Shown here: positions 53,027 through 61,358 of the stretch, one piece after another | Numbering within the stretch: position 1 is the first letter of the stretch | Layout: every line of letters starts with the position of its first letter | Origin: Rhizobium sp. PDO1-076 | GTDB lineage: Bacteria; Pseudomonadota; Alphaproteobacteria; Rhizobiales; Rhizobiaceae | DNA length: 64,000 nucleotides | Assembly (NCBI RefSeq): GCF_000247475.1 | Contig: NZ_AHZC01000419.1 | Location: 1 to 64,000, forward strand | Direction: 5' to 3' | Notes under the pieces: model-generated | What the model was told of the DNA's origin: nothing | The model's database searches: none | Seen by the model: only the letters and a program-made list of their open reading frames with translations | Made by a program: the position numbers and the translations under genes

Positions 53027-53710
53027 ATGTTGCCGAAAATAGCTGTCGTAGAGGATGAGGAGGCGCTCAGCGTCCTCCTCCGCTACAATCTCGAGGCCGA
53101 AGGCTACGAGGTCGAGACGATCCTGCGTGGGGATGAAGCCGAGCTTCGCCTGCAGGAGCGTGTGCCGGATCTGTTGATCCTGGACTGGATGCTGCCGGGC
53201 GTTTCCGGCATCGAGCTCTGCCGTCGCCTGCGGGTGCGCCCGGAAACCGAGCGTCTGCCGATCATCATGCTGACGGCCAGGGGTGAAGAAAGCGAACGCG
53301 TTCGAGGGCTCGCTACCGGCGCTGACGATTATGTCGTCAAGCCGTTTTCGACGCCCGAACTGATGGCGCGCGTTAAGGCCATGCTGCGCCGTGCCAAGCC
53401 CGAGGTTCTGTCCAGTGTGCTGCGCTGCGGCGATATCGAGCTGGATCGCGAGACCCATCGGGTCCATCGCAAGAGCCGCGAAGTGCGTCTCGGCCCGACG
53501 GAATTCCGGTTGCTGGAATTCCTGATGGCCTCGCCCAGCCGCGTCTTTTCCCGCTCGCAATTGCTGGACGGCGTCTGGGGCCATGACATCTATGTCGACG
53601 AACGCACGGTCGATGTGCATGTCGGTCGCCTGCGCAAGGCACTGAACTTCTCCAACATGCAGGATGTCATCCGCACCGTCCGCGGCGCGGGTTATTCAAT
53701 GGAAGTCTGA
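53027..53710 (+). CDS. phoB: Phosphate regulon response regulator PhoB
   Basis: The 227-residue protein starts at ATG 53027 (an in-frame TTG at 53018 is unlikely). The receiver has EDEE (9-12), Asp53 in LILDWMLPG, Thr in MLTARG and Lys in DDYVVKPF; the OmpR-type winged helix follows with LGPTEFRLLEFLMASPSRVFSRSQLLD and YVDERTVDVHVGRLRKAL. It activates pstS through the Pho box at 47272-47300 and is the last gene of the cluster, ending at a strong two-way terminator. Confidence 0.96.
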   Translation: MLPKIAVVEDEEALSVLLRYNLEAEGYEVETILRGDEAELRLQERVPDLLILDWMLPGVSGIELCRRLRVRPETERLPIIMLTARGEESERVRGLATGADDYVVKPFSTPELMARVKAMLRRAKPEVLSSVLRCGDIELDRETHRVHRKSREVRLGPTEFRLLEFLMASPSRVFSRSQLLDGVWGHDIYVDERTVDVHVGRLRKALNFSNMQDVIRTVRGAGYSMEV

Positions 53711-53736
53711 GCATTTCGCCACCGGTATCCAGGCAA

Positions 53737-53767
53737 TAAAAAACGGGCTCGAAAGCCCGTTTTTTTA
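53737..53767. terminator. Bidirectional terminator between phoB and gcrA
   Basis: ACGGGCT (53743-53749) and AGCCCGT (53754-53760) form a stem with loop CGAA, flanked by AAAAA on one side and TTTTTTT on the other, so it works for phoB on the plus strand and gcrA on the minus strand. Confidence 0.92.
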
Positions 53768-53811
53768 TGTCTGGTCTTTGGGTTCGGCGCTCCGCCGTCA
53801 GCCGTTTGCCC

Positions 53812-54345
53812 TCAGCGGGCTGCCCTGCGACGTTCGCTTACCGGCTGGTAGGCCATCTTGGCATGATAGCCGCAATACGGCGACGCATCGTTGATTTCGC
53901 AACCGCAGAAGTGGAAGTCATCCTTCATCGGGTCGCCGATCGGCCACTTGCATGTGCGCTCGGTCAGTTCGGTCAATGCCAGGCGACGCGAAATGGGGAC
54001 CACGACATTCGACGGACGCGAAACTTCGGCTTCCTCGAAGATATCGACTTCGATCTCTTCCTTCAGCATGTTGCCGCCGGCCGCGCGGGTCACGGTACGG
54101 GTGGTTGTCGCGGTACGGCCCTGGAACGTGGTCGGGCGCTGTGTAGCCGGTGCCGGGCGCTTGGCCGGGCGGGCTGCCGAGGTGCTGCCGCCTGCCTTGG
54201 CGCGGCCCGGCAGGTTCAGCCGGTGTACCTTGCCGATGACGGCATTGCGGCTGACGCCGCCCAATTGCGCTGCGATCTGGCTCGCGCTCAGGCCTTCGGC
54301 CCAGAGGCGCTTTAGTCTCTCGACGCGTTCATCAGTCCAATTCAT
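53812..54345 (-). CDS. gcrA: Cell-cycle regulator GcrA
   Basis: The 177-residue protein has the GcrA N-terminal DNA-binding domain MNWTDERVERLKRLWAEGLSASQIAAQLGGVSRNAVIGKVHRL, a variable basic linker with APATQRPTTFQGR, and the C-terminal sigma-70-binding region with ERTCKWPIGDP and FHFCGCEI and YCGYHAKMAYQP. In alphaproteobacteria GcrA activates cell-cycle promoters carrying methylated GANTC sites. GGAGAA precedes the ATG. The region upstream has an unusual cluster of GANTC sites. Confidence 0.96.
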   Translation of the reverse strand: MNWTDERVERLKRLWAEGLSASQIAAQLGGVSRNAVIGKVHRLNLPGRAKAGGSTSAARPAKRPAPATQRPTTFQGRTATTTRTVTRAAGGNMLKEEIEVDIFEEAEVSRPSNVVVPISRRLALTELTERTCKWPIGDPMKDDFHFCGCEINDASPYCGYHAKMAYQPVSERRRAAR

Positions 54346-54492
54346 GCCGTATTTCTCCGCCGCTCGCGTGTATGATGGCAGAATCCCTCACCGTTGCTTC
54401 GAACGAATTCGAAACAAAAACCGCCTCGTTACTGTCGGTGACTATTTCCGCCGCATTGCTCAATTTATTGAATGTTAACCTACTGGTCGGGT

Positions 54493-54568
54493 GACTCTGT
54501 GACAAGAGTCGCGGGAATCATCTCGAATCGATTTCGCGGTTTTCCCCAACTTGCTTCCCGAGTGAGTC
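54493..54568. promoter_or_regulatory. Cluster of five GANTC (CcrM) methylation sites
   Basis: GACTC 54493, GAGTC 54506, GAATC 54515, GAATC 54525 and GAGTC 54564 lie in 76 bases, where about 0.3 would be expected in random sequence. The cluster is 150-225 bases upstream of gcrA and about 90 bases upstream of the argD promoter. Confidence 0.75.
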
Positions 54569-54658
54569 AAGTCTGCAACACTCCCAAACCGCGTCTGCGG
54601 CATGACGTCCGGTGCTCGCCGCAATCACTTGCAGACCCTCATTTTCCTGTAAGTTTCG

Positions 54659-54687
54659 TTGACATTGCAGGGTTAAATGGGGATAGT
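54659..54687 (+). promoter_or_regulatory. Predicted argD promoter
   Basis: TTGACA (54659-54664) and GATAGT (54682-54687) are 17 bases apart, about 95 bases before the argD start. Confidence 0.55.
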
Positions 54688-54782
54688 GCGTCCGCCGCCG
54701 CAAGGCGGCATTTTTAATTTTTGACCTGCCCACAGGCGTCTCCGCTGCCGCTGGACGCCGCCAATCAAGGATGACCAACGCC

Positions 54783-55979
54783 ATGGCCGAAGCGACGCCG
54801 CTTTATCAGACCTACAATCGAGCGCCTCTGCGTTTCGAGCGAGGCGAGGGCGTCTGGCTCATCACCGAGGGCGGCGATCGCTATCTCGATTTCGCCGCCG
54901 GCGTCGCCGTTAATTCGCTGGGGCACGCCCATCCGCATCTGGTCGAGGCGCTGAAGGCGCAGGCGGACAAGCTCTGGCATGTCTCCAATCTCTATGATGT
55001 GCCGGGCCAGGAAGCACTTGCCAAGCGCCTGACGGAGGCGACGTTTGCCGATCGGGTCTTCTTCACCAATTCCGGTGCCGAAGCGCTGGAATGCGCGATC
55101 AAGACCGCGCGCCGCTATCATTTCACCAAGGGCCATCCGGAGAAATTCCACATCATCACGATGGAAGGCGCCTTCCACGGCCGTACCATCGCGACGATCG
55201 CCGCCGGTGGCCAGGAAAAATATCTCGAAGGCTTCGGCCCCAAGGCCCCGGGCTTCGATCAGGTTCCGTTTGGCGATATCGACGCCGTCAAGGCGACCAT
55301 CTCCGATGCGACGGCGGCCATTCTTGTCGAGCCGGTTCAGGGCGAGGGCGGCATCCGCGCCATTGCCGTCGAGATGCTGCGCGAACTGCGCGCCATCTGC
55401 GACGAACATGATCTGCTGTTGATCCTCGACGAAGTGCAGTCAGGCGTCGGCCGCACCGGCAAGTTCTTCGCCCATGAATGGTCGGGCATTACGCCGGACA
55501 TCATGGCGGTGGCCAAGGGCATCGGCGGCGGCTTCCCACTCGGCGCCTGCCTCGCCACCGAAGAGGCCTCCATCGGCATGAAGGCCGGCACCCACGGCTC
55601 GACCTATGGCGGCAATCCGCTCGCCATGGCGGTCGGCAATGCCGTGCTCGATGTCGTGCTGGCCGATGGTTTCCTCGACCAGGTCCGCGATGTAGCACTC
55701 GTCTTCCGCCAGGGGCTGGCCTCGCTGCAGGATCGTTTCCCCGATGTCATCGCGGAAATCCGCGGCGAAGGCCTGATGCTGGGCATTAAGGCCAAGGGAC
55801 CGAATACCGAACTGCTGATGGCCATGCGCGACCAGCACCTTCTCGGAGTGCCGGCAGGCGACAACGTCATCCGGCTCCTTCCGCCGCTCGTGACGACGGC
55901 GGAAGAGGCGCGCGACGGCCTGCGTCGCATCGAGCTTGCCGCAGAGCAGGTTCGTCACAAGGCCGCAGCAATCGCTTGA
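54783..55979 (+). CDS. argD: Acetylornithine aminotransferase ArgD
   Basis: This PLP enzyme makes N-acetylornithine (and may act in DAP synthesis). I use ATG 54783 ([19 protein letters not shown]), 398 residues; ATG 54771 would add four. Family blocks: [58 protein letters not shown] and the PLP lysine in [15 protein letters not shown], then [20 protein letters not shown] lies upstream. argF follows after 24 bases, so the two form an operon behind a GANTC-rich promoter region. Confidence 0.96.
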   Translation: MAEATPLYQTYNRAPLRFERGEGVWLITEGGDRYLDFAAGVAVNSLGHAHPHLVEALKAQADKLWHVSNLYDVPGQEALAKRLTEATFADRVFFTNSGAEALECAIKTARRYHFTKGHPEKFHIITMEGAFHGRTIATIAAGGQEKYLEGFGPKAPGFDQVPFGDIDAVKATISDATAAILVEPVQGEGGIRAIAVEMLRELRAICDEHDLLLILDEVQSGVGRTGKFFAHEWSGITPDIMAVAKGIGGGFPLGACLATEEASIGMKAGTHGSTYGGNPLAMAVGNAVLDVVLADGFLDQVRDVALVFRQGLASLQDRFPDVIAEIRGEGLMLGIKAKGPNTELLMAMRDQHLLGVPAGDNVIRLLPPLVTTAEEARDGLRRIELAAEQVRHKAAAIA

Positions 55980-56003
55980 AACGCGCAGGACAGGTAGACA
56001 TTC

Positions 56004-56921
56004 ATGGCATCTCCGAAGCACTTCCTCGATCTCTCCGCCGTATCCTCCATGGACCTTCGCTCCATGATGGACGATGCGCGCAGCCGCAAGCAGGCGACCA
56101 AGGCCGGCACGGCTGACAAGCCGCTGGCCGGCAAGATGCTGGCGATGATCTTCGAGAAGCCGTCCACCCGCACCCGCGTTTCCTTCGATGTCGGCATGCG
56201 CCAGCTCGGCGGCGAGACGCTGTTCCTGTCGGGCACCGAAATGCAGCTCGGCCGTGCCGAGACCATCGGCGACACCGCCAAGGTCCTGTCGCGTTATGTC
56301 GATGCGATCATGATCCGCACCACCGACCATTCCCGCCTGCTGGAAATGGCCGAACATGCGACGGTTCCGGTGATCAACGCCCTGACCGACCTCACGCATC
56401 CCTGCCAGATCATGGCCGATATCCTGACCATCGAGGAACATCGTGGCCCGATCGCCGGCAAGACGCTCGCCTGGACCGGCGACGGCAACAATGTGCTGCA
56501 TTCGCTCGTCGAAGGTGCTGCCCGTTTCGGCTACAAGATGAACATGGCCGTGCCGCTCGGCTCGGAGCCGGATGACAAGATCCTCAACTGGGCCCGCAAC
56601 AATGGCGGCGAGATCATGCTGTGCCATGATGCCGAGCGCGCCGTCGAAGGTGTCGATGCGGTCATCACGGACACCTGGATCTCGATGAACCAGGAACACA
56701 AGGCGCGCGGCCACAATGTCTTCCAGCCCTTCCAGGTCAATGCGGCGCTGATGAAGAAGGCCAGTAGCGAGGCCCTGTTCCTGCATTGCCTTCCCGCCCA
56801 TCGCGGCGAGGAAGTGACGGATGAGGTCATCGATGGTCCGCAGTCGGTCGTCTTCGACGAGGCGGAAAACCGCCTGCATGCACAAAAGTCCATTCTCGCT
56901 TGGTGCCTCGGCGCCATCTGA
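56004..56921 (+). CDS. argF: Ornithine carbamoyltransferase ArgF
   Basis: ArgF converts ornithine and carbamoyl phosphate to citrulline. The 305-residue enzyme has the carbamoyl-phosphate motif [13 protein letters not shown], the HPCQ motif in [22 protein letters not shown], and the ornithine-side [15 protein letters not shown]. It follows argD by 24 bases and precedes hslO by 126 bases with only a weak stem-loop between, so argD-argF-hslO may be one transcript. Confidence 0.97.
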   Translation: MASPKHFLDLSAVSSMDLRSMMDDARSRKQATKAGTADKPLAGKMLAMIFEKPSTRTRVSFDVGMRQLGGETLFLSGTEMQLGRAETIGDTAKVLSRYVDAIMIRTTDHSRLLEMAEHATVPVINALTDLTHPCQIMADILTIEEHRGPIAGKTLAWTGDGNNVLHSLVEGAARFGYKMNMAVPLGSEPDDKILNWARNNGGEIMLCHDAERAVEGVDAVITDTWISMNQEHKARGHNVFQPFQVNAALMKKASSEALFLHCLPAHRGEEVTDEVIDGPQSVVFDEAENRLHAQKSILAWCLGAI

Positions 56922-56932
56922 AGGCCATGGAT

Positions 56933-56952
56933 GCGGGGTCTTGTCGCCCCGC
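56933..56952 (+). terminator. Weak stem-loop after argF
   Basis: GCGGGG (56933-56938) and CCCCGC (56947-56952) pair around eight bases, followed by TTGACCTTTG. Six pairs and no T-run make full termination doubtful. Confidence 0.35.
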
Positions 56953-57047
56953 TTGACCTTTGACGGCGGCGATACCATCTGAGCGCTTTCTCATGGGGCT
57001 GCTTTTGCGGCTCTGCTTTTCGCGCCGCCGGCGCACGGAGTACATTC

Positions 57048-58037
57048 ATGTCGAACAAACAAGCCGAGCTCGGCGAATTCGGTTTCGCCGGTGATGATCG
57101 TGTTGTGCCCTTCCAGGTCGAAGGCCTCGACGTGCGCGGTCGCGCCGTCCAGGTCGGCCCGCTGGTCAACACCATCCTCGATCGCCATGCCTATCCGCAG
57201 CCCGTCGCCCGCCTGCTGGCGGAAGCGATCGTGCTGACGGTGCTAATCGGCACCTCACTGAAATTCGACGGCAAATTCACCGTCCAGACCAAGGGCGATG
57301 GCCCGGTCGATCTGCTGGTTGCCGATTTTTCGACGCCGGAAAGCGTCCGCGCCTATGCACGCTTCAACGAGGACGCGCTGGCCGAGGCGGTGGCAGAAGG
57401 TCGGACCTCGCCGGAACAACTGCTCGGCAATGGCGTGCTCGCCTTCACCATCGACCAGGGCGCGTTCATGCAGCCATATCAGGGCATCGTGCCGCTCGAC
57501 GGCTCGTCGCTCGAGGATATCGCTGGCGTCTACTTCCGTCAGTCGGAACAGATCCCGACGCGGGTGCGCCTCGGTGCCGCCGAACTCTTCGACCGCGACG
57601 AGAACGGCAAGCCGCGCCGTACCTGGCGGGCAGGCGGCCTGATCGCCCAGTTCCTGCCGGAAGCACCCGACCGCATGCGCCTGCCGGATCTGCATGGCGG
57701 TGATGGCGACGAACGCGATTTTGAGGTTTCGCATGACGACGCCTGGGAAGAAGCGCGCATGCTGGTCGACACCATCGATGCCGACGAACTCACCGACCCG
57801 CAGGTCGGCATCGAGCGCCTGCTGTTTCGCCTGTTCCACGAGCGCGGCGTTCGTGCCTACGCCCCGCAGGCCGTCTACGACCGCTGCAGCTGCTCGCGCG
57901 ACAAGATCAAGGGTGTGCTTCAGGGCTTCTCGGCAGAAGAGATCGAGTCCAGCACCGAGGACGGCAAGATCACCGTCACCTGCGAGTTCTGCTCGACCAG
58001 CTATGACTACGAGCCTGCGGAAGTCGTCGCAGCGTAG
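57048..58037 (+). CDS. hslO: Redox-regulated chaperone Hsp33
   Basis: The 329-residue protein is the oxidation-activated holdase Hsp33. The N-terminal domain has VGPLVNTILDRHAYPQPVARLLAEA and FTVQTKGDGPVDLLVADF; the C-terminal redox switch has four zinc cysteines as CSC (YDRCSCSRDKI) and CEFC (VTCEFCSTSY). Zinc release and disulfide formation under oxidative stress switch it on. It follows argF as in other rhizobia and is ended by a short terminator. Confidence 0.96.
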   Translation: MSNKQAELGEFGFAGDDRVVPFQVEGLDVRGRAVQVGPLVNTILDRHAYPQPVARLLAEAIVLTVLIGTSLKFDGKFTVQTKGDGPVDLLVADFSTPESVRAYARFNEDALAEAVAEGRTSPEQLLGNGVLAFTIDQGAFMQPYQGIVPLDGSSLEDIAGVYFRQSEQIPTRVRLGAAELFDRDENGKPRRTWRAGGLIAQFLPEAPDRMRLPDLHGGDGDERDFEVSHDDAWEEARMLVDTIDADELTDPQVGIERLLFRLFHERGVRAYAPQAVYDRCSCSRDKIKGVLQGFSAEEIESSTEDGKITVTCEFCSTSYDYEPAEVVAA

Positions 58038-58057
58038 TGATCGCCACTGACATGCAG

Positions 58058-58081
58058 AAAGGCCGGGGTGATCCGGCCTTT
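58058..58081. terminator. Stem-loop between hslO and the alpha/beta hydrolase
   Basis: AAAGGCCGG (58058-58066) and CCGGCCTTT (58073-58081) pair perfectly between convergent genes; the stem ends in AAA/TTT, giving short T-runs both ways. Confidence 0.65.
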
Positions 58082-58158
58082 CGCGTGACTGTGATCCAGA
58101 GATAACCGGGGCCAGCTTGCGCATGACCCCGGGGTTCCGAACAACGATGGGCGGGTGA

Positions 58159-59076
58159 TCAGCGCCCGCTCTCCTGAAACGAACGCACCATGGTGATCGT
58201 GGCAGAGGGGTTTTCCTCCATGATCCAGTGGCCCGAGTCCGGGATAACGCCCTCGGCCACATCGGTTGCCGCCGACCGCATGACGGTCGCCATCATCGGG
58301 CCAAAGGACTTTTCGCCACCGATCGCCAGGACCGGCATGGCAAGCTTGCCATTCTTTGCCAGAATGGCCTTGTTGTCGATCGCATCCTGGTCGAAGGCGG
58401 CAAACTGGGCGAAGCCGGAATGCATGGCGCCCGGCAAGGCATAGAGCTTCGCATAATGCGCACGGGATTCTTCGGTAAAGCGATCCGGCGTTGCCGAAAA
58501 CTCGTTCCAGAAACGGTCGAGATAAATGCGTTCGCGTCCGGCCACGAGCCTTTCCATGTCCGGACCACCGAAGCGGAAATGCCACAGCAGCGGGTTCTTC
58601 AGGACCTCTTCCCACGGGCCAACCCCCGGGACGGGAGCGTCAATCAGGACGAAACGGGTCACGCGGTCCGGATGCCGGGCGGCAAACGCAAATCCAACCA
58701 TATTGCCGATGTCATGCGTGACCAGGTCGGCACGGTCGATATCGAGCGCATCCAGCACGCCCGCGACGTCTGCGGCCTGGGTCATCTTGTCGAAGCCGGC
58801 ATCGGGTTTCGACGAGAGGCCGAGCCCGCGCAGATCCGGAACGATCACCGTATGGTCGCGCGCAAGATCGGCGGCCATCGGCGCCCACATGTCGCCGGTT
58901 TCACCGTAACCGTGCAGCAGCACGGCGGCAGGTCCCTTGCCGCCGACCCGGACGTGGATCGTGGCACCATTCGTTGTAATGTCCTGGGTCTTGAACGATG
59001 CCGGAAAGTCCGGCATCTCGGCCAAAGAAGGCGTTGCAGACAGTATGGCTGCAAAGGCGGCAATCAATTTCAGCAT
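58159..59076 (-). CDS. Exported alpha/beta hydrolase (epoxide hydrolase/dehalogenase-like)
   Basis: The 305-residue protein starts at ATG 59076 with GGAGAA upstream; a longer frame to 59430 is not needed. A signal peptide (1-19, ATPSLA) leads to an alpha/beta fold with oxyanion HGYGET, DLRGLGLSSKPDAGFD, nucleophile Asp122 in THDIGNMVG, and the catalytic His in DSGHWIMEE. An Asp nucleophile points to epoxide hydrolase or haloacid dehalogenase-type chemistry. A 52-base element at 59159-59210 repeats the one before the SDR gene. Confidence 0.87.
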   Translation of the reverse strand: MLKLIAAFAAILSATPSLAEMPDFPASFKTQDITTNGATIHVRVGGKGPAAVLLHGYGETGDMWAPMAADLARDHTVIVPDLRGLGLSSKPDAGFDKMTQAADVAGVLDALDIDRADLVTHDIGNMVGFAFAARHPDRVTRFVLIDAPVPGVGPWEEVLKNPLLWHFRFGGPDMERLVAGRERIYLDRFWNEFSATPDRFTEESRAHYAKLYALPGAMHSGFAQFAAFDQDAIDNKAILAKNGKLAMPVLAIGGEKSFGPMMATVMRSAATDVAEGVIPDSGHWIMEENPSATITMVRSFQESGR

Positions 59077-59158
59077 GGCACTTCTCCTGTTTGTTGGGAG
59101 GACGGTCGTCTGGCCGTCGCTTTCGCCCCTGGTAATTTCGGTATAGCATCGGCTCGGC

Positions 59159-59210
59159 GTTCGGATTAGCCGCCCGAAGGTGGAGCTACATTCCGGAAAT
59201 GCCGAACAAT
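59159..59210. promoter_or_regulatory. LysR operator candidate, copy 1 (alpha/beta hydrolase promoter)
   Basis: GTTCGGATTAG (59159-59169) and CCGGAAATGCCGAACAAT (59193-59210) are spaced exactly as in copy 2 (60151-60202), with 13 of 23 matching bases between. The outer arms GTTCGG/CCGAAC are inverted. It lies 83 bases upstream of the hydrolase start. Confidence 0.65.
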
Positions 59211-59314
59211 CATCGTCCACCCGGCAGGCTGTCGTGCCTGAGCTTTGACGCGCACTCAGCCGGATGATCGAACGTGCAAAGGGCGACGGGTTCGATCGTC
59301 GCCCCTGATGCTGC

Positions 59315-60079
59315 TCAGGTGCGTGTGATCGATGCACCGCCATCGACGAGCGAAGCCGTGCCGGTGACAAAGCTTGAATCGTCCGAGGCAAGATAAAGAA
59401 CCGAGCGGGCCAGTTCCTCGGGCGTGGCAACCCGCTTCAATGCATGCAATCCGGTAATAAAGGCCTGCTTTTCAGCCGTGTCATTCATGTCGCGATACAT
59501 GTCCGTATCGACGGCACCGGGCAGGATCGCATTGATCCGCACATTCTTCGGGCCATATTCGGCGGCCAGCGCCTGGGTCAGGCCGATCAGCCCCGACTTG
59601 CTGGCAGCATAGGCTGCAACGCCGGGGAAGGCAAAGCTGTAGCCAACGAAGGTCGAGGTGAAGATGATCGAACCGCCGCCGTTGTTTTCCATCGCGCCGA
59701 CCTGGTGCTTGGCGGCCAGGAAAGAAGCCGTAAGGTTGATCGCCAGCGTATCGGTAAATCCGGCTTCCGAGACACCGGTGCTCGGTCCGGCTTCGCCCAG
59801 CGTGCCGGCGTTGTTGAAGGCGATGTCGAGTTTGCCGAAGCGTTCGACGGCTGTGGCAACGAGAAGCTTGTGATAGTCCTCCGAGCGCACATCGCCGGCA
59901 ATGGCGACCGCCGTTCCGCCGAGCGCCTCGATTTCGGCCACGAGGCTGTCAAGCTCGGCCTGTCGGCGCGCGCCGACCACGACCTTTGCACCCTCGGCGG
60001 CAAAAAGCCGGGCGGTTGCGCGGCCAATGCCGGAGCTTGCGCCGGTAACGATTGCGACTTTGTTGTTCAAGCGTGTCAT
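59315..60079 (-). CDS. SDR-family oxidoreductase
   Basis: The 254-residue short-chain dehydrogenase has cofactor motif TGASSGIG (12-19), NNAG (89-92), Ser142 and the catalytic YAASK (Tyr157, Lys161). GARRQ after the second strand suggests NADP(H). Substrate is unknown. AGGAGAA precedes the ATG. It is divergent from the LysR gene, with a 121-base gap containing operator copy 2, and is probably controlled by it together with the alpha/beta hydrolase gene. Confidence 0.92.
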   Translation of the reverse strand: MTRLNNKVAIVTGASSGIGRATARLFAAEGAKVVVGARRQAELDSLVAEIEALGGTAVAIAGDVRSEDYHKLLVATAVERFGKLDIAFNNAGTLGEAGPSTGVSEAGFTDTLAINLTASFLAAKHQVGAMENNGGGSIIFTSTFVGYSFAFPGVAAYAASKSGLIGLTQALAAEYGPKNVRINAILPGAVDTDMYRDMNDTAEKQAFITGLHALKRVATPEELARSVLYLASDDSSFVTGTASLVDGGASITRT

Positions 60080-60150
60080 CTCAGTTCTCCTGGATATGTG
60101 GCGACGTTTTGCCGCCGGTTTCGATGACCAGAAGATGGCATTTCCGCATC

Positions 60151-60202
60151 GTTCGGATTAGTCTCCAGGTGTTGGAACTGGAATCCGGAAATACCGAACA
60201 AT
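60151..60202. promoter_or_regulatory. LysR operator candidate, copy 2 (SDR-LysR intergenic)
   Basis: GTTCGGATTAG (60151-60161) and CCGGAAATACCGAACAAT (60185-60202) match copy 1 at 59159-59210 with identical spacing. It lies 72 bases upstream of the SDR start and reaches the LysR start codon at 60201. Confidence 0.65.
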
Positions 60203-61103
60203 GATCAAGACGGAATGCATCCTGGCCTTTGTCGCGATTGTCGAGGAGGGGTCGATCAGCGAAGCCGCAAGACGACTCCGCCTATCGAAATCGGTGGTCA
60301 GCGACAGGCTTTCCGAACTGGAAAAGACCTTGGGTGGTGTGCTTCTGCATCGCACGACGCGCAAGCTCTCGCTGACTGAGGACGGAACGTCGTTTCTGGA
60401 GCGCGCCCGTCGCATCAGTCGCGAGATCGAAGAGGCGACCGCCGACATGTCGGAGCGACGGGGCACGCTTGCCGGACCGGTGCGCATCGCAGCACCCGTC
60501 ACCTTCGGCCGCATGCACCTGGGGCCCGCACTCTATCCATTCCTCGCCCAGCACCCGGAACTCGAATTGACGCTGGATATCGACGATCGCCGCGTCGATG
60601 CCTTCTCCGCCGGCTATGATGCGATCATCCGCCATGGCCCCATCATGGATTCACGCCTCGTCGCCTGGAAGCTCGCGCCCAGCCGGCGCATGCTGTGTGC
60701 ATCCTCGGCCTATCTGGAAAGCCATGGCACGCCGAAAACCCTGCGCGATCTGGAAAGCCACAGGGGGCTTTTCTACACCAATCGCGGCATCGCAGACTGG
60801 CGCTTCCAGACAGAGGCCGGCGTCGAGATCGTGCGCGCCACGCTGGCGCTGGGCATGAACAATGGTGACATGTTGCGCGATGCCGCCATCGCCGGTCTCG
60901 GCATTGCCATGCTCCCACCCTTCATCGCGGCCCCGGCGATCCGGGATGGCCTGCTGCAGGAGATCAAGATCGACCATACCCCGGAACCGGAATTCATCTA
61001 TCTCGCCTATCCGCAGGGCAAGAAGCCTTCCGCCAAGGTCACGGCGATCGTCAACCATCTCCGGCAGGCCTTCGGCAGTCCGCCTTATTGGGAAGTCGAT
61101 TGA
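60201..61103 (+). CDS. LysR-family transcriptional regulator (AaeR-like)
   Basis: The 300-residue protein has the N-terminal helix-turn-helix TECILAFVAIVEEGSISEAARRLRLSKSVVSDRLSELEKTLG followed by the LysR substrate domain (GPVRIAAPVTFGRMHLGPAL). The ATG at 60201 falls in operator copy 2, so autorepression would block its own start. It is divergent from the SDR gene; I infer that it regulates both that gene and the alpha/beta hydrolase gene. The inducer is not known. Confidence 0.9.
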   Translation: MIKTECILAFVAIVEEGSISEAARRLRLSKSVVSDRLSELEKTLGGVLLHRTTRKLSLTEDGTSFLERARRISREIEEATADMSERRGTLAGPVRIAAPVTFGRMHLGPALYPFLAQHPELELTLDIDDRRVDAFSAGYDAIIRHGPIMDSRLVAWKLAPSRRMLCASSAYLESHGTPKTLRDLESHRGLFYTNRGIADWRFQTEAGVEIVRATLALGMNNGDMLRDAAIAGLGIAMLPPFIAAPAIRDGLLQEIKIDHTPEPEFIYLAYPQGKKPSAKVTAIVNHLRQAFGSPPYWEVD

Positions 61104-61358
61104 GGCTTGCTGCGGCGATGCCGCAGTCGGCTGTTTGTCAGCGCAGGAAGCTATGGCTGAACCCGAATGACCCGGCGCAGGGTCTGCCATTGCCAATCTT
61201 GTCATCTCGCCGTTCCCGCGCTACAAGCCTTGCATTCGCAAGGACCCGGTGAAACTCCGGGTGGCTCTTCTGGCCGCCAATCCGCCAGACAACACAGCAA
61301 CGCAACCCTCCCCCTTGGCTGATATCCCTCGGCCAGTTGCCTTTACCTGTGGAATCCC

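Larger units (their letters stand above)
54346..54782. other. gcrA-argD divergent intergenic region with GANTC cluster
   Basis: These 437 bases hold six GANTC sites (54381, 54493, 54506, 54515, 54525, 54564), five of them within 76 bases, and a predicted argD promoter (54659-54687). No convincing gene is present; a plus-strand frame at 54472-54717 looks like chance. Confidence 0.7.

Noticed and set aside
54472-54717. 81-codon plus-strand frame in the gcrA-argD gap
   Set aside because: It runs through the GANTC cluster and the predicted argD promoter and has no ribosome site or family resemblance.
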